Of a stretch of DNA of 64,000 nt, positions 33,700 through 46,842 are shown one piece after another; within the stretch, counting starts at the first letter, position 1, and each line of letters begins with the position of its first letter. The notes beneath the pieces were generated by a model, which did not search any database, had not been told where the DNA came from, and was given only the letters and a program-made list of their open reading frames with translations. The position numbers and the translations under genes are program-made. This DNA comes from Ampelocalamus luodianensis. Lineage: Eukaryota; Streptophyta; Magnoliopsida; Poales; Poaceae. The stretch covers positions 124,001 through 188,000 of the forward strand of contig JAYEVH010000134.1 in NCBI GenBank assembly GCA_036346255.1, read 5' to 3'.

Positions 33700-34052
33700 T
33701 GGTGGAATGTTGACCATTGGACCAGATTGAGCTACATGTACGAACGTTCAACTTCTCTTTCCACCACAGCACCAACAAAGTCCGCCCACTGAAAGTACTA
33801 GCATCCACCGACCTGAAATACACAGCGAATAGTCAAAATGGAAGTGATGTAGCAAACCAGAAATAAAAAAAACCAACATTTGCATAAATCAAACTCACCA
33901 AGAAATACAGACACTTGTAGAACAAACGCCCTGTTCTCTTCGGTGTTGGAGTACATGACATTTGCTTGGACCCCACAGTTTGGGCAGTTGACGCACCTTG
34001 CATTCACCAGCACCACAGCTCTTTGGCTCATTGAACTAGACGACTGATACAT
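33700..34052 (-). pseudogene. GRF-type zinc-finger exons (first module), copy B
   Basis: On the minus strand the first exon reads MSQRAVVLVNARCVNCPNCG, then NTEENRAF and, one base out of frame, a YKC segment before the GTGAGT donor. After an intron of about 80-90 bp the second exon reads toward ADFVGAVVERE-like sequence near 33760. The order Cys-x2-Cys, R-x-FYKC, aromatic-rich, DF agrees with a GRF finger. GRF fingers bind single-stranded nucleic acid in known proteins; whether this fragment does is unknown. Confidence 0.5.
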
Positions 34053-34349
34053 GGTGCTGGGGAGAGTACTAGGACAAGTGCAAGTAGATGAGAAGAGAAG
34101 GGCATGCAGGACGGGCCTTTATAGAGTTGGCCTTGGATTCCATTGGCGCAAACGTATCTGTCATTTTGGAGGGGTCTACACATTTGTTTGGTCTGCACGA
34201 TGTGCGGAGTGTCGCGATGCTGACTCCTACACAAGGTCAATCGTACGCATCATAACAACAAATGAGATAAAAAAACTAGACAGAAGCAAAATGTTCGTTG
34301 TGCAAAAATTAATATTTACATGATATGGGTGATACATCTAGTCGCGGCC

Positions 34350-34732
34350 CCTCTTCGGGCATACTCCATCGGTGGACCCTTCCCTCGTCCAGTGGACCCG
34401 CTACTGGTGCGAGTACGTCAATGACTTTGGCGGTCGAACTACCCTAGAGCGGTGAGTAACCTCCGCAGGTGTGGTGAACACCGGCAATGTTGGCGGCTCG
34501 GATGGTGGAGGTGCACCATCGAGCTGTGAAGCCCCAACGAAGACCTGGCTGGGAGCACCCTCAGGCTATGAAGGCACAACATCGTCTGACGGATACAGAT
34601 CTCGTCGACATCGTATTCCGAGAACCGTTTCCCCTCCTTCGCAACTAGGTGTCGCTCCTCCCAACCGTGCTGACGCCTCATTAAATAGTAAGATATACAT
34701 TTAAATGTAATGCAAATGCAAAATGGAAACAC
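34350..34732 (-). other. Unassigned open stretch upstream of the GRF exons, copy B
   Basis: Counterpart of 8490-8815. A 97-codon frame is open on the minus strand (34439-34732) but is not the same frame as in copy A. No domain is recognised. Confidence 0.25.
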
Positions 34733-34880
34733 GATGAGGGAGCATTAACCAACCTGGTCGTTGCATCGGAAGGGATGTCCCCATCTTTGCGCCCGTGTAT
34801 GCATGGAATTGAGGTCTTGTTGCAATGAATTGGTGTTAGTTAAAAATCAGTTAGAAATGAATAAGCTCGGGTGACCTATA

Positions 34881-35900
34881 TGTTGGTGATATGCCTTAGA
34901 TGCAATCATAAAGATAATTGTATCACATCTATGTATATGAGTTATAGAATAAATGTTATTATGTTCATTGGATGAATTATTATTTATAAATATTAACAAG
35001 TATGTGACTTATTGGTGAAGCTCTTTAACTTATATGATGTTATTCTAAATGTATCTCTAGTCGGATGTCACTGGTCGGAACACTAGTGACTTATCGACCA
35101 GCACATGTATTGATTGATGACCATGTTTCACCGATCATGGATATGGGGATATCGAATCAATAATGTGAACACATATTAGAGAACATGGTGTTGGATTGAC
35201 CTACTGTGAGACACTATTGAGATTGTTATGATTTTATGTGTCATCAGTTGGTCTCAAGCAATGATGATGTATAATCCTTAGATCCGAGATCAGCATAGGT
35301 TTCTACATATGTAATAGTACACTTAGGGGTTGCCAAACTCTACTCCGTAACTAGGTAGTTATAAAGGTAGCTTTTGGGTATACTATAAAACATGTAGAGG
35401 GATGTGACTGGTCAGATATGAGATTTGCCTCTCTTGACATAACAGGAGAGATATCTCTGGGCCCCTCGATGTGGTCGAATAAAGAAAGTGCATGGTCATG
35501 TCACTAGTGGTTAAAGAGTCGACCACATGAAATTATCCGTCATTTGATCGAGAAAGTATTAAACAATCCATGAATGACAAAAATATCTCACTTGGAGTTC
35601 AACCAGATATCGTGAGGTAGAGGGAGAATACACAAACAAGTCGTTTAGTCCAACCAGATACGAACTAGTCGTATGGAGATACGGACTGATCATAAACTAG
35701 TCAGACATGATCGATAGTTGATCGTAAGGAGTTATGAACTGGTCGTAACTAAATATGAACTGGTTGTATGGAGATACGAGCTGGTCGTAAGTGATAAGGA
35801 CCTGGTCGCAAATTATATTGCATAAGGTTTGTCTGATATAATATTTATGTATATTCAAGAATCGTTATGTCTTGCTAGTGATCGGTGTGAATGTGACCGG
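34881..35900 (+). mobile_element. Copia-type LTR fragment 2, copy B
   Basis: Starts TGTTGGTGATATGCCTTAG and is the counterpart of 9024-10055. The ACTGGTCGTA/TGGAGATAC motifs are cleaner in this copy (35650-35815). Confidence 0.6.
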
Positions 35901-35975
35901 TAGAAGAAAATAACACATACCTCAGCACATAGGGTGGAAACAAAGTACAAAACAGACGAACCGTACGAAAAATAC

Positions 35976-36360
35976 TTACCCATCAGCGACACCACACAGT
36001 GCCCATGGTCGAGCCATCGACGTCGTCGTCGACATATAGGGCGAGGGAGTACTCCCTGAGGTCCAGTTGAGGCTATCTGATCTGGAAGTGCTCGAACGAC
36101 CACAGCTGCAGTAGGAGGGTCCATCTGCAGAGTATGGAGCTATCTTGGACCCTTTGGCAAGGGTCGCAGAGGCCTCAGTATGTTGCACACAGCACTACCG
36201 GGCCCCAGCATACTACTAGATCTCCTCCAATTCGCGTCCACCAACTCCTGTGTATACCAAATCATGTGCATGTCGACGCTGTCGCCATGAGACCCGCAGA
36301 ACAAGACCTATTCGAACAACCACAGCAAGTAGACCTCTAAGTGCCTCCTCACTCCGTAGT
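35976..36360 (-). pseudogene. Plant-mobile-domain-like exon, copy B
   Basis: The minus strand shows VDMHMIWYTQELVD-type residues, then KGSKIAPYSADGPS, LLQLW-type and WALCG segments over three frames. The split into frames differs from copy A, which again suggests sequence errors superimposed on an old gene fragment. Confidence 0.4.
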
Positions 36361-36524
36361 CAGGGGCATTTGGGGCCATAACCTATGGCTGCAAAATGAC
36401 AAGGATCTATTAGTAAGTTCGGCGAAAAAATGAAGCACGAACAACAAAGAGGGGGGACTTACGTAGAACTTATAGGGGCATGTTGCCAATCGGACCAGCG
36501 GCAGGGATATGTCACCATCTCAAA

Positions 36525-37105
36525 CGGCGACATAAGCCCGTTTTATAATTTTATGAGACATACATTTATTTGTATAATTTTATTAAAAATTTCTATCAAA
36601 ATAGACACGTTAGCGGCATATCTACAACTGAACTACACACACCTAAAAATATTTAATAGACTACAAAACCATGTATCTCAAACTATCTAATACTTTCAAT
36701 TACTGCACCATAAAAAATATCTACATTGAGTAACAACATATCTAAAACTAAACTACACACACCTATAAAGATTTACTACAAAGAACTACACTACCTAGTC
36801 ATACATCTAAAACTATCTAAACCATTCAATTACTATACCATAAATAAATTCTTTACTATCCACATTTCTATAACTAAACTACACATGCCTAAAAGATGTA
36901 CTACAAAAACTATACTATGTAACCATATATCTAAAACTATATAAACCATTTAATTACTACACTATAAATAAATTCTTTACGGCTATCCACATTTTTATAA
37001 CTAAATTACACACGCCTAAAAAGATGTACTATACCAAACTACACTACATAACCATACATCTAAAACTATTTAATTCATTAAATTACGGACCTACTAGTTT
37101 CAGTT
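36525..37105 (+). repeat. Flanking direct repeat and AT-rich 126-129 bp tandem repeat, copy B
   Basis: About four units as in 10770-11260, preceded by the TTTTATAATTTTATGAGACA segment whose partner is near 37480. One-base deletions near 36893 and 36906 break the frame that is open in copy A. Confidence 0.75.
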
Positions 37106-37329
37106 GCTACCCTACCAAGGTTTTGAATTTAAATGTAAAGTCCAAAAAAATACTTGCAATTTGGGCGATCGAATCTACTCCCTCTCTTCACTCCTCGACT
37201 ATGGACAGACAGGTCTTTGTCCCTCTCCCTCTCCTCCTCTCCCCTTTTTCTTTTTTCTTGATAAAAAGTGAATAATGACCCAATTTTTTTTGCCCTTTTA
37301 TAGCATGTTCTCTGTTGCCAATTAGAATG

Positions 37330-37545
37330 ACGACAGAGAACCTGCAGGCCCCTGTCGCTATTCCAAATGGTGATTTGGATGCCAATCGCTATTTGGAATA
37401 GCAACAGGATTATTTATTGTCACCAGTCCAAATAGCGATAGAGCCATTTTGCTATTTGGAACGCCGACATATATCCGTTTTATAATTTTATTATATGTGC
37501 ATTTATTTTTGTAATTATAATTAAAGATATATTATTTTAAAAAAT
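37330..37545. repeat. Inverted CGCTATTTGGAA motifs, copy B
   Basis: Counterpart of 11495-11620, with the same palindromic layout and only single-base differences. Confidence 0.5.
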
Positions 37546-37605
37546 TCTCCGTGAGCACGGTATACAACTCTACCTGCCGTACGGTCTGTGCAGGTGGGAC
37601 CATGA

Positions 37606-37952
37606 GTGTATGATGAGGATATCCCTACTACTTATGAGGTTATTCGTGAAGCAGGAGCTAAACTTCTCAAACAACAGGTGCATTTGTTTCTTAATGAATT
37701 TCCTTTTGTTGCCAATGAGAATTGGTTACTACCTAAAGCAATACTTGGTGCATTCTCAGGTTTGACAAATTTAAAGACTTTGGAACCGAGAGGGAGGAGA
37801 GGGAGGCCGGGAACAAATTCATGGAGGAGAAACACATGCCGCCAACAAGGGAGAAGAAACCCATGTGGCCAACGAGAGGGAACGTGCTCTCAGGATAAAA
37901 CCCTAGCACACGCGGGCGGTCAAGAAAGACATATGGTGACATGGCAACAAGG
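37606..37952 (+). pseudogene. CACTA gene, upstream exon, copy B, cut by the duplication end
   Basis: Open from 37606 (MYDEDIPTTYEVIREAGAKLLKQQ) and equivalent to 11740-12083. After 37952 the frame continues to 38037 only through unrelated sequence. The Ulp1 part is therefore absent from this copy. Confidence 0.5.
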
Positions 37953-38032
37953 GTTACATTGGCATAAAAAGAAGCATCAAGTGCATCGAACAAATTCGCG
38001 TAAGCTAAGAGAAGGAAAGCTCACAATACAAG

Positions 38033-40652
38033 TGTAACACCCCAGCTCAACATTGAGTCTGGAATGCTACTAAAATTAAATTAAACTAAGCTAAACTAAG
38101 ACCAATTACAAAATCTCGACAAAACCTCCGTTGTATAGTCGCCTATACCGAGGTTCCAACAATTGATCAAGGCATTTATCAATAAAATCATAATCAGGTT
38201 CATTCAAGCGTGTAGAATAATATCTTAAACATAACCAAAACTTTCTATTCTCATTATTACAGTTAACCTGAAACTCAAACTATCCATAGCTTCTAACAGG
38301 TAAACATATCATTTAACAATAATTTCATAATCCAATTCACTCATGCATAAGAGATAATCATATGAATGTAATCAAATTAACACTATTCTCACAACCATAA
38401 TCAGAATCATAAAACAACCATGGGTATTTCTCGTGATCTATTTATTCTTATATGAAGCTAAATGACAATTGCTTTAATGTTGTGAGGTAGTGCGTGCTTT
38501 CCAATTCATCTACTCCCTCCCATGCATGCAGTCTTGCGATTGTACCTAAAATACATCAAAGCAAGAGTGAGCCCAAAGACTCAGCAAGTACCAACAAGGC
38601 TAAGCAAGTTAACATTCATAGCATCAATAATCCAAGATAAACAATGCACGAGTAAAGCCTTCATGCTCATGTGAATGCAACCAATGCAATGCACCTTTTA
38701 ACTTTATCTTTTTCGCATTTTACCGTAATGCGGGGTATACAACCGTCATTGTGTACCCTTGCACGTGCCCTCTGCACAGTGGACCAAAAGCCTATACACC
38801 ACATGTATAGGGGACCTTTGCCCATCATCCGAATGATGGGGACCTCTTTGCTCATAGCCCACATTGCACCAATGTGGGGACCTCAAGCCCGTCAATACAT
38901 GACGGGGACCTCAACGAATGCATGCTTGGTCACCACGTGACCAAGCTTCAAGATGATCTCAATATGCACATGCACAACATCTATGCATCATCAATATACC
39001 CATTACAATAACAATGGACATAAATAGAGCATAATCATACTTGGAGCATTCACCAATCTCAATATAAACATCATGCCGGCAACCTTACTTCGCTATCATA
39101 TATCAAAAACATGCATGTATGACCAAGTCTCCAACACGATTGGAACATGCAATTGCTCTTTGCCCACGTCTTTCATATACACGAATTTAACATGTACATA
39201 ACAACATGTATGATTTAGCAACGCTCAAGGAAACATTAACCATAGCTTGCATTCATCAAGATAAAGGAAAGCTCATTACGCTAACATTCATGCAAGGCTA
39301 CAACAAGCAATCACCACAATCATATCATACAACCAAAATACGCTATAACCCGAATACTTGCCTCAACCGTAAAACAGCGGACGCGAAGTGGGTGCTGCCC
39401 TTGGGATCTCGCTGCCACCTGACAAGAAGATAACCCCAAACTAAGAATAACATACTGGACCAAAATCATACATCACATTACAATCGAAATCGCTAATCTT
39501 CTTATCACGTCTAGCTTTTCTAATTTCTAGCGATCGGTCACTGCGGACAGCAGACTTCAAAAATTCATAACTTTCTGCTCAGGAGTCCAAATAGGATGAT
39601 CTTGGACAATCTGAAAAGGTAATTGAAATGTCTAAATAAACTTAGTTGGGGAGACCCTCTGATTCGGCCATCTACCAGACCTACCAATCTATTTAATCAG
39701 AGCAAATAATTCACGTCGGGTTTCTGGACAGCGACAAAGAAACTATCATAACTTTCTCTACGTTCGTCCAAATTCCGTGATCTTTAGCTTTCCTGAAAGC
39801 TAAGAGGATTAACCTCGTTTTCGTTATGGTGAGACCCTCTGAAACCCCTCTAACAGCATGTTTAAAACAGGTTAAGCAGACACTGTCAATTCTGCTACCC
39901 ACAGAAACATCATAGCACTAAAAAAATCATAACTTTGGCTACCGAAGTCCGAATGACCTGAATCTTGTCGGCAATGAAAGATAACTACGATACCCACAAC
40001 TTTCTAGGAGGCACCCAGACCCAATTATGGTTCTAACCTATTCAAAACCGACAAACTTCACTGCTGCAGAATATCGACGAACTGACATCCGAAAATTAGA
40101 CAACTAGAAAACGACCCCAAAACAACAAATCGCGGTTACCCTTGCCGAAGCGAAAAGAGCACGCAGCGGGATGATGACCACCATGCTTCCGCTGCGGATC
40201 CCTTCTTCTCCCTCTTCTTCCCTTCTCTTCTTCCCCTTCTTTCTCTTCTTTTCTCCTTCTTCTTCCTCCTTGGCCGGTGCAAGGAGCTCCTACTCCACCT
40301 TGGACAGCAGCAATGGAGGTGATGGGGAGATGGAGAGGCGCAAGGGAGGAGGAAGGAGGTGGAGAGGTGGGGAGGTGGGGAGAGGGGAGAGGGGCGGCCG
40401 GTTGGGGGTGGGAGGGGAAAGGGGGAGGAGGGAAGGGGCTAGGGTTTGGGGAGGAAGCATGGTGGTCATCATCATGGGCCTTGGCCCAGCCCAAGTTGCC
40501 GCAAAAATTGCTCTTTCCCCTCTAAAACTGCTGACCGACAACATACCAATTAGTCCTTCCGACGCCCGTTTGATCGCTCCCGATTAATCGATCTCTCCGA
40601 AATAAAATTAATCTTCCTCGATTCAAACCTTAACTCACTTTGGGATATTACA
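38033..40652 (-). repeat. 3' LTR of the reverse LARD-like element
   Basis: Matches 44209-46837. It contains short inverted repeats around CACCAATGTGGGGACC and GTATAGGGGACC (38790-38910), and a purine-rich GGAGGTGGAGAGGTGGG tract (40310-40430) near its minus-strand start. ORFs over this tract are low-complexity artefacts. Confidence 0.9.
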
Positions 40653-43600
40653 TTCTACCCCCTTAACAGATTCGACCCGAATCTAAACGCCAATCTTCCC
40701 GGCGAAAACCACGACTAGAACTTAACAACGGATACCAATGCGATCAACTCTTACTAAACTCGCTCACGTGAGACTTCAACTCTCAAGTGACCTCTCTCCA
40801 ATGAAGAGACCACAACACCGGGACGTAAATCGACGCGTCGTACTAACGCTCCACTCGACATTCCGGTACACTCACGGACAAGACTCGAGGGTAAGACCTC
40901 ACTCGATGGTTAACGGCGCAATCGAAACCTCAAACTCTGGATCTCCCATGTATTCACTCAACATCCGAACATACACGACGTTACGTACTCCGCGCACGGA
41001 CTCGAGACAGTCCTGGCGATACGCCAACTAGCGAAAACAACCCAATGTATCTTGGGTTAAACCTCCCAAAGATACCGAACCACACGACATGCACATAGAA
41101 CACAGAACTCGTGTTCCACCGCTCAATTATACTCCTCACTAAAGCAAAAATCACCTCCTTTAACCGAAACACACAACAACAATACTCTTCCTAAACACAC
41201 TCTTTTACCAAAGAAAGCTCAACGAAAATGAAGAACTCTCAACGCAACCAAACGTTACCAACTCGGTACTAAAAGGAGTCAAATTCAAAATCGATGATTT
41301 ATCACGAAAATCTTTCCACCTTCAATTAGAAAATTTGCAAATAAACACCACGATCGCTAAAAGAGAAACCACTCAATTAACCAAATCCATCATTTCTTTT
41401 ATTCTTTCGAACCGATAAGAATCATATATACCAAAATCGAGTCAAACTCAACTTACGAAAGATATTGGTCAACAACACAAAACTCAAACGAGAATCCAGA
41501 AACAATTCACTCCTTTGAGGAAGTATCAAATTCTCAGATCTCTTTAAGAATAAAATCTCTCTCAACTTTGGAGTTTCAGTTCATCACAAAACACACTAAC
41601 TCATCTTTCTTAACTTTACATTCTCAATGTTACACTCATGTTGAAATACATCATCCACAATTCCGTATAAAGGCTCTATCGACGCCGCCAAACTTTATCT
41701 CAACAACTCCTCTATCTACATGATTAATTTGACAGATGACTTCCAATGCATCTCAAAATAGATTACACACGCAATCACATCTCCTCAATGTTTTAGAAAT
41801 AAACAACTTGGAATTCACAGCTCTCACAGTCATATACTTTCTCTAAAAGGGCTCTATCAATGATTATCTCACTGTTCGAAACCCACCCTTAATCTACCTC
41901 CTCTACACATAATCATTGGGTGCCCCAAGTCCTAGCTAAAATTGCAAAGCCCAAATTAAACTCCAAGATTCCTACAACGAACTTCTCATATAAAAGATAG
42001 GGAAATCCTCAGATTAAATCCGTAAAATCCCATAATTCCAACATACTCTCTCATTAACATCATCATGAAAATATTTTCTTGACCAGTTTACCTTTACAAA
42101 GATTATAACCCTCAGAAGGTTATTCATTTAAAGCCAAATCACTCTTGACGTTACTCAATATTTTCCATTATCCCATTAATTAACATGGCGATTTGATTAC
42201 TTTGTAACCCCACTCTCATTAAACCACATCATCAAAAATAACTTTCATAGCCTCGCAATACTACCAAATTGCGATACTCTAATAAATTGATCCAGCTTTT
42301 CCATACTTGCTAATTCTAATGCTCGGTCAAAAGAACACCAAATCTTGGTCTACAACTTGTTATAGGTCCTACTAGTTGCGACAACGAAATCTGTAGCTCC
42401 AAAGACAAATATTCTTTTCAACTCGATTCCTCTCCAAGGATTATTCCAATAAATCGATTTATTACTCCAAGCCTCTCGACGACTTGACACCTAAGGGTTC
42501 ATCAAACCATCTACTAGACCACCACTATCTAGATGCCAAGACACCACCTACGAGACTTTACAATACAGATCGGTTAACCCTTTCTTAGAAGAAGAGGCAA
42601 ATAGAAGTAAGTTTCACTCAAAAGAAAACGTTACCACTTACAGTGAGTTACAAGATCAAGAGAAACAATCGATAAAAGCGTTCTCAAAACCAAAAGATAT
42701 GTTCAAAGTTGAGGGCGCACGTCCCACATTCAGAGAATATCAAACCTCAGCCGAGAATAAAACACTGCTTTTAGAATTCGGGAAAACTCTTAGCGAGACT
42801 CATCATAGCCTCTTATCCCATCATAAATTTCTCCAAAGGAAACACAAGCCACAAGGTTGAAACAAACCTATTTTAACTAGTTCATACTATCAAATGATAC
42901 TTTCGCAAAGCACACTATCAGAGGCCACTTACTCAATCACCCACTCAACCATTAGTGTTACTCACACCCGCCCAATCATTAACAATTGTCAATTGTATGA
43001 ATCATGTATACAAATAGGGTCCTACTTGCTTTGTAGTCGCGTAACCATCTCAGAAACACAAAGTCAACATTTAATAATCTCATCGCTTTGTACAATGTGG
43101 TTTCACAACATGCTACCTCAACGTTCGTCTAATCTAATATACATGTTTTTAATCTAGCAATTTTGTATGATCATCAAGTAACTAGTTTACGAAAATTTCC
43201 AATCTGATATCCTCTAAAGCATCGTTCAAACACATTCTTAACATAACCATCACTAATGGGTAAGCTAATCCATAGAGATACATTACTCCATGCTATCCAA
43301 TAAATCTACGATTCCATAATCCTAACAATCAGACCAATTCATCAAAATACCACACCTCTTAACAACTCCATTGATTCCAACTAAATATTGTCATACTCAT
43401 AGTCATAACTCATCAAGAACCACTAAAGGACAACCTCCACTTATTCAACTTTCTTTGATAAGGACCTTAGTTAAGATCGATCATGCACAAATGCGAACTT
43501 AACTTGAAACTCATAACGTAACCATTAATATTCAACGCTCAAAATACCCAAAGAGATACGTTGAGTCAAAGCCTTCATGAACTAAAGGACTTACAAAAGA

Positions 43601-44208
43601 AACTTTCATTAACCAAAAACATCAAGCGAATAAAATAGGTCAAGCTTTCCAATAAGAAAAACAAAACTCCCCTACAAAAGTCAATCTTGACAATTAGCAA
43701 AATTCACCAATCGCGAGAATAACTCAACGGCTGGGAAAAACAATAATTGATTTACGGGGCAAATTAAGCCAAAGGAAACACACCAAACATTTCAAAGAAA
43801 CCCATCAATCGCAACCGGTTAAGAGTTGACCAAATTCAAATTCAAGGAAGAGAACAACTCTTTAAAAGATTCTCACTATCAGCACCTGTACTAAGATATC
43901 CGAGGTAGCACTTCCCTATTCCCACTCCACGAATGGTGGTGTAACCTGGTAAAGCCCAGGGTCACAACCACGACCTTAACCTCTCAACATCGATTATTCC
44001 CACTCATAATAATCATAATAATTAATTAATTAAGCAGACAAACTCAAATCATGTCAGCAATCATCAAAACGATATAACGGAAACGTAAATGCAAAGATTG
44101 ACCCATCCCCATCCTACTGTGCTCAGTGTGTCAAACTTTTAAGTTGATTAACATTAGCAATTTTTTTATCTAGTCACCACGGACCTACAACTGGATTCGA
44201 TATCAATC
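40653..44208 (-). other. Non-coding internal region of the LARD-like element
   Basis: 3.55 kb with no frame longer than about 100 codons and no recognised retroviral motif on either strand. The purine tract lies at its left edge and the primer-site remnant at its right edge. Confidence 0.7.
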
Positions 44209-46837
44209 AATAACACCCCACTCAACATTGAGTCCGAATGCTACTAAAATTAAATTAAACTAAGCTAAACTAAGACCAATTACAAAATCTCGACAAAACC
44301 TCCGTTGTATAGTCGCCTATACCGAGGTTCCAACAATTGATCAAGGCATTTATCAATAAAATCATAATCAGGTTCATTCAAGCGTGTAGAATAATATCTT
44401 AAACATAACCAAAACTTTCTATTCTCATTATTACAGCTTAACTCGAAACTCAAACTATCCATAGCTTCTAACAGTAAACATATCATTTAACAATAATTTC
44501 ATAATCCAATTCACTCATGCATACGAGATAATCATATGAATGTAATCAAATTAACACTATTCTCACAACCATAATCGTAATCATAAAACAACCATGGGTA
44601 TTTCTCGTGATCTATTTATTCTTATATGAAGCTAAATGACAATTGCTTTAATGTTGTGAGGTAGTGCGTGCTTTCCAATTCATCTACTCCTCCCATGCAT
44701 GCCGTCTTGCCAGTTGTACCTAAAACACATCAAAGCAAGAGTGAGCCCAAAGACTCAAAGCAAGTACCAACAAGGCTAAGCAAGTTAACATTCATAGCAT
44801 CAATAATCCAAGATAAACAATGCACCGAGTAAAGCCTTCATGCTCATGTGAATGCAACCAATGCAATGCACCTTTTAAACTTTATCTCTTTCGCATTTTA
44901 CCGGTAATGGGGTATACAACCGTCATTGTGTACCCTTGCTCGTGCCCTCTCGCACGTGGACCAAAAGCCTATACACCACATGTATAGGGACTTTGCCCAT
45001 CATCCGAATGATGGGGACCTCTTTGCTCATAGCCCACATTGCACCAATGTGGGGACCTCAAGCCGTCAATACATGACGGGACCTCAACGAATGCATGCTT
45101 GGTCACCACGTGACCAAGCTTCAAGATGATCTCAATATGCACATGCACAACATCTATTCATCATCAATATACCCGAAGATAATAACAATGAGACATAAAT
45201 AGAGCATAATCATACTTGGAGCATTCACCAATCTCAATATAAACATCATGCCAGCAACCTTACTTCGCTATCATATATCAAAAACATGCATGTATGACCA
45301 AGTCTCCAACACGATTGGAACATGCAATTGCTCTTTGCCCACGTCTTTCATATACACGAATTTAACATGTACATAACAACATGTATGATTTAGCAACGCT
45401 CAAGGGAAACATTAACCATAGCTTGCATTCATCAAGATAAAAGGAAAGCTCATTACGCTAACATTCATGCAAGGCTACAACAAGCAATCACCACAATCAT
45501 ATCATACAACCGAAAATACGCTATAACCCGAATACTTGCCTCAACAGTGCGAAAGCGGCGACGCGAAGTGGGTGCTGCCTTGGGATCTCGCTGCCACCTG
45601 GACAAGAAGATAACCCCAAACTAAGAATAACATATTGGACCAAAATCATACATCACATTACAATCGAAATCGCTAATCTTCTTATCACGTCTAGCTTTTC
45701 TAATTTCTAGCGATCGGTCACTGCGGACAGCAGACTTCAAAAATTCATAACTTTCTGCTCAGAAGTCCAAATAGGATGATCTTGGACAATATGAAAAGGT
45801 AATTGAAATGTCTAAATAAACTTAGTTGGGGAGACCCTCTGATTCGGCCATCTACCAGACCTACCAATCTATTTAATCAGAGCAAATAATTCACGTCGGG
45901 TTTCTGGACAGCGACAAAGAAACTATCATAACTTTCTCTACGTTCGTCCAAATTCAGTGATCTTTAGCTTTCCTGAAAGCTAAGAGTATTAGCCTCGTTT
46001 TTCGTTATGGTGAGATCCTCTGGAAACCCCTCTAACAGCATGTTTAAAACAGGTTAAGCAGACACTGTCAATTCTGCTACCCACAGAAACATCATAGCAC
46101 TAAAAAAATCATAACTTTGGCTACCGAAGTCCGAATGACCTGAATCTTGTCGGCAATGAAAGATAACTACGATACCCACAACTTTCTAGGAGACACCCAG
46201 ACCCAATTATGGTTCTAACCTATTCAAAACCGACAAACTTCACTGCTGCAGAATATCGACGAACTGACATCCGAAAATTAGACAACTAGAAAACGACCCC
46301 AAAACAACAAATCGCGGGTTACCCTTGCCGAAACGAAAAGAGCACGCAGCGGGATGATGACCACCATGCTTCGCTGCATGGATCCCTTCTTCTCCCTCTT
46401 CTTCCCTTCTCTTCTTCCCTTCTTTCTCTTCTTTTCTCCTTCTTCTTCCTCCTTGGCAGGTGCAGGAGCTCCTACTCCACCTTGGACAGCAGCAATGGAG
46501 GTGATGGGGAGATGGAGAGGCGCAAGGGAGGGAGGAAGGGAGGTGGAGAGGTGGGGAGGTGGGGAGAGGGGAGAGGGGCGGCGGTTGGGGGTGGGAGGGG
46601 AAAGGGGAGGAGGGAAGGGGCTAGGGTTTGGGAGGAAGCCCCCTGGCGGCCACCCTCATGGGCCTTGGCCCAGCCCAAGCTGCCGCAAAATTGCTCTTCC
46701 CCCTCTAAAACTGCTGACCGACAACATACCAATTAGTCCTTCCCGACGTTCCGCTTGATCGTTCCCGATTAATCGATCTCTCCGAAATAAAATTAATCTT
46801 CCTCGATTCAAACCTTAACTCACTTTCGGATATTACA
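44209..46837 (-). repeat. 5' LTR of the reverse LARD-like element
   Basis: Partner of 38033-40652. The inner terminal bases are altered (AATAACACCCC in place of TGTAACACCCC at 44209). Many differences from the other LTR are one-base changes at CAG, CTG or CCGG. Confidence 0.9.
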
Positions 46838-46842
46838 ACAAG

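Larger units (their letters stand above)
25748..37952 (+). repeat. Segmental duplication, copy B (partner 1-12083)
   Basis: Same order and orientation as copy A, about 12.2 kb. Copy B preserves several motifs better (polypurine tract, GRF zinc finger, Transposase_28-like block), whereas copy A preserves the ORF across the 126-129 bp repeat. After 37952 the sequence leaves the shared block, while copy A runs on into the CACTA exon. Confidence 0.9.
38033..46837 (-). mobile_element. Non-coding gypsy-type LTR element (LARD-like), reverse orientation
   Basis: It is bounded by ACAAG at 38028-38032 and ACAAG at 46838-46842, an exact 5 bp target duplication. The LTRs are about 2.6 kb. In minus orientation the LTR begins TGTAATATCC and ends GGGGTGTTACA. 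A purine tract (GTTAAGGGGGTAGAA) precedes the LTR at 38033-40652. A degenerate iMet-type primer site (TGATATCGAATCC) follows the LTR at 44209-46837. The 3.55 kb internal region has no gag or pol that I can recognise. This is the build of a large retrotransposon derivative moved in trans. Confidence 0.88.

Noticed and set aside
40171..40587. Open frames on both strands over the GGAGGTGGGG tract (also 46354-46758)
   Set aside because: Purine/pyrimidine-biased LTR sequence is open by composition; the translations are Gly/Arg- or Pro/Ser-rich without domains.
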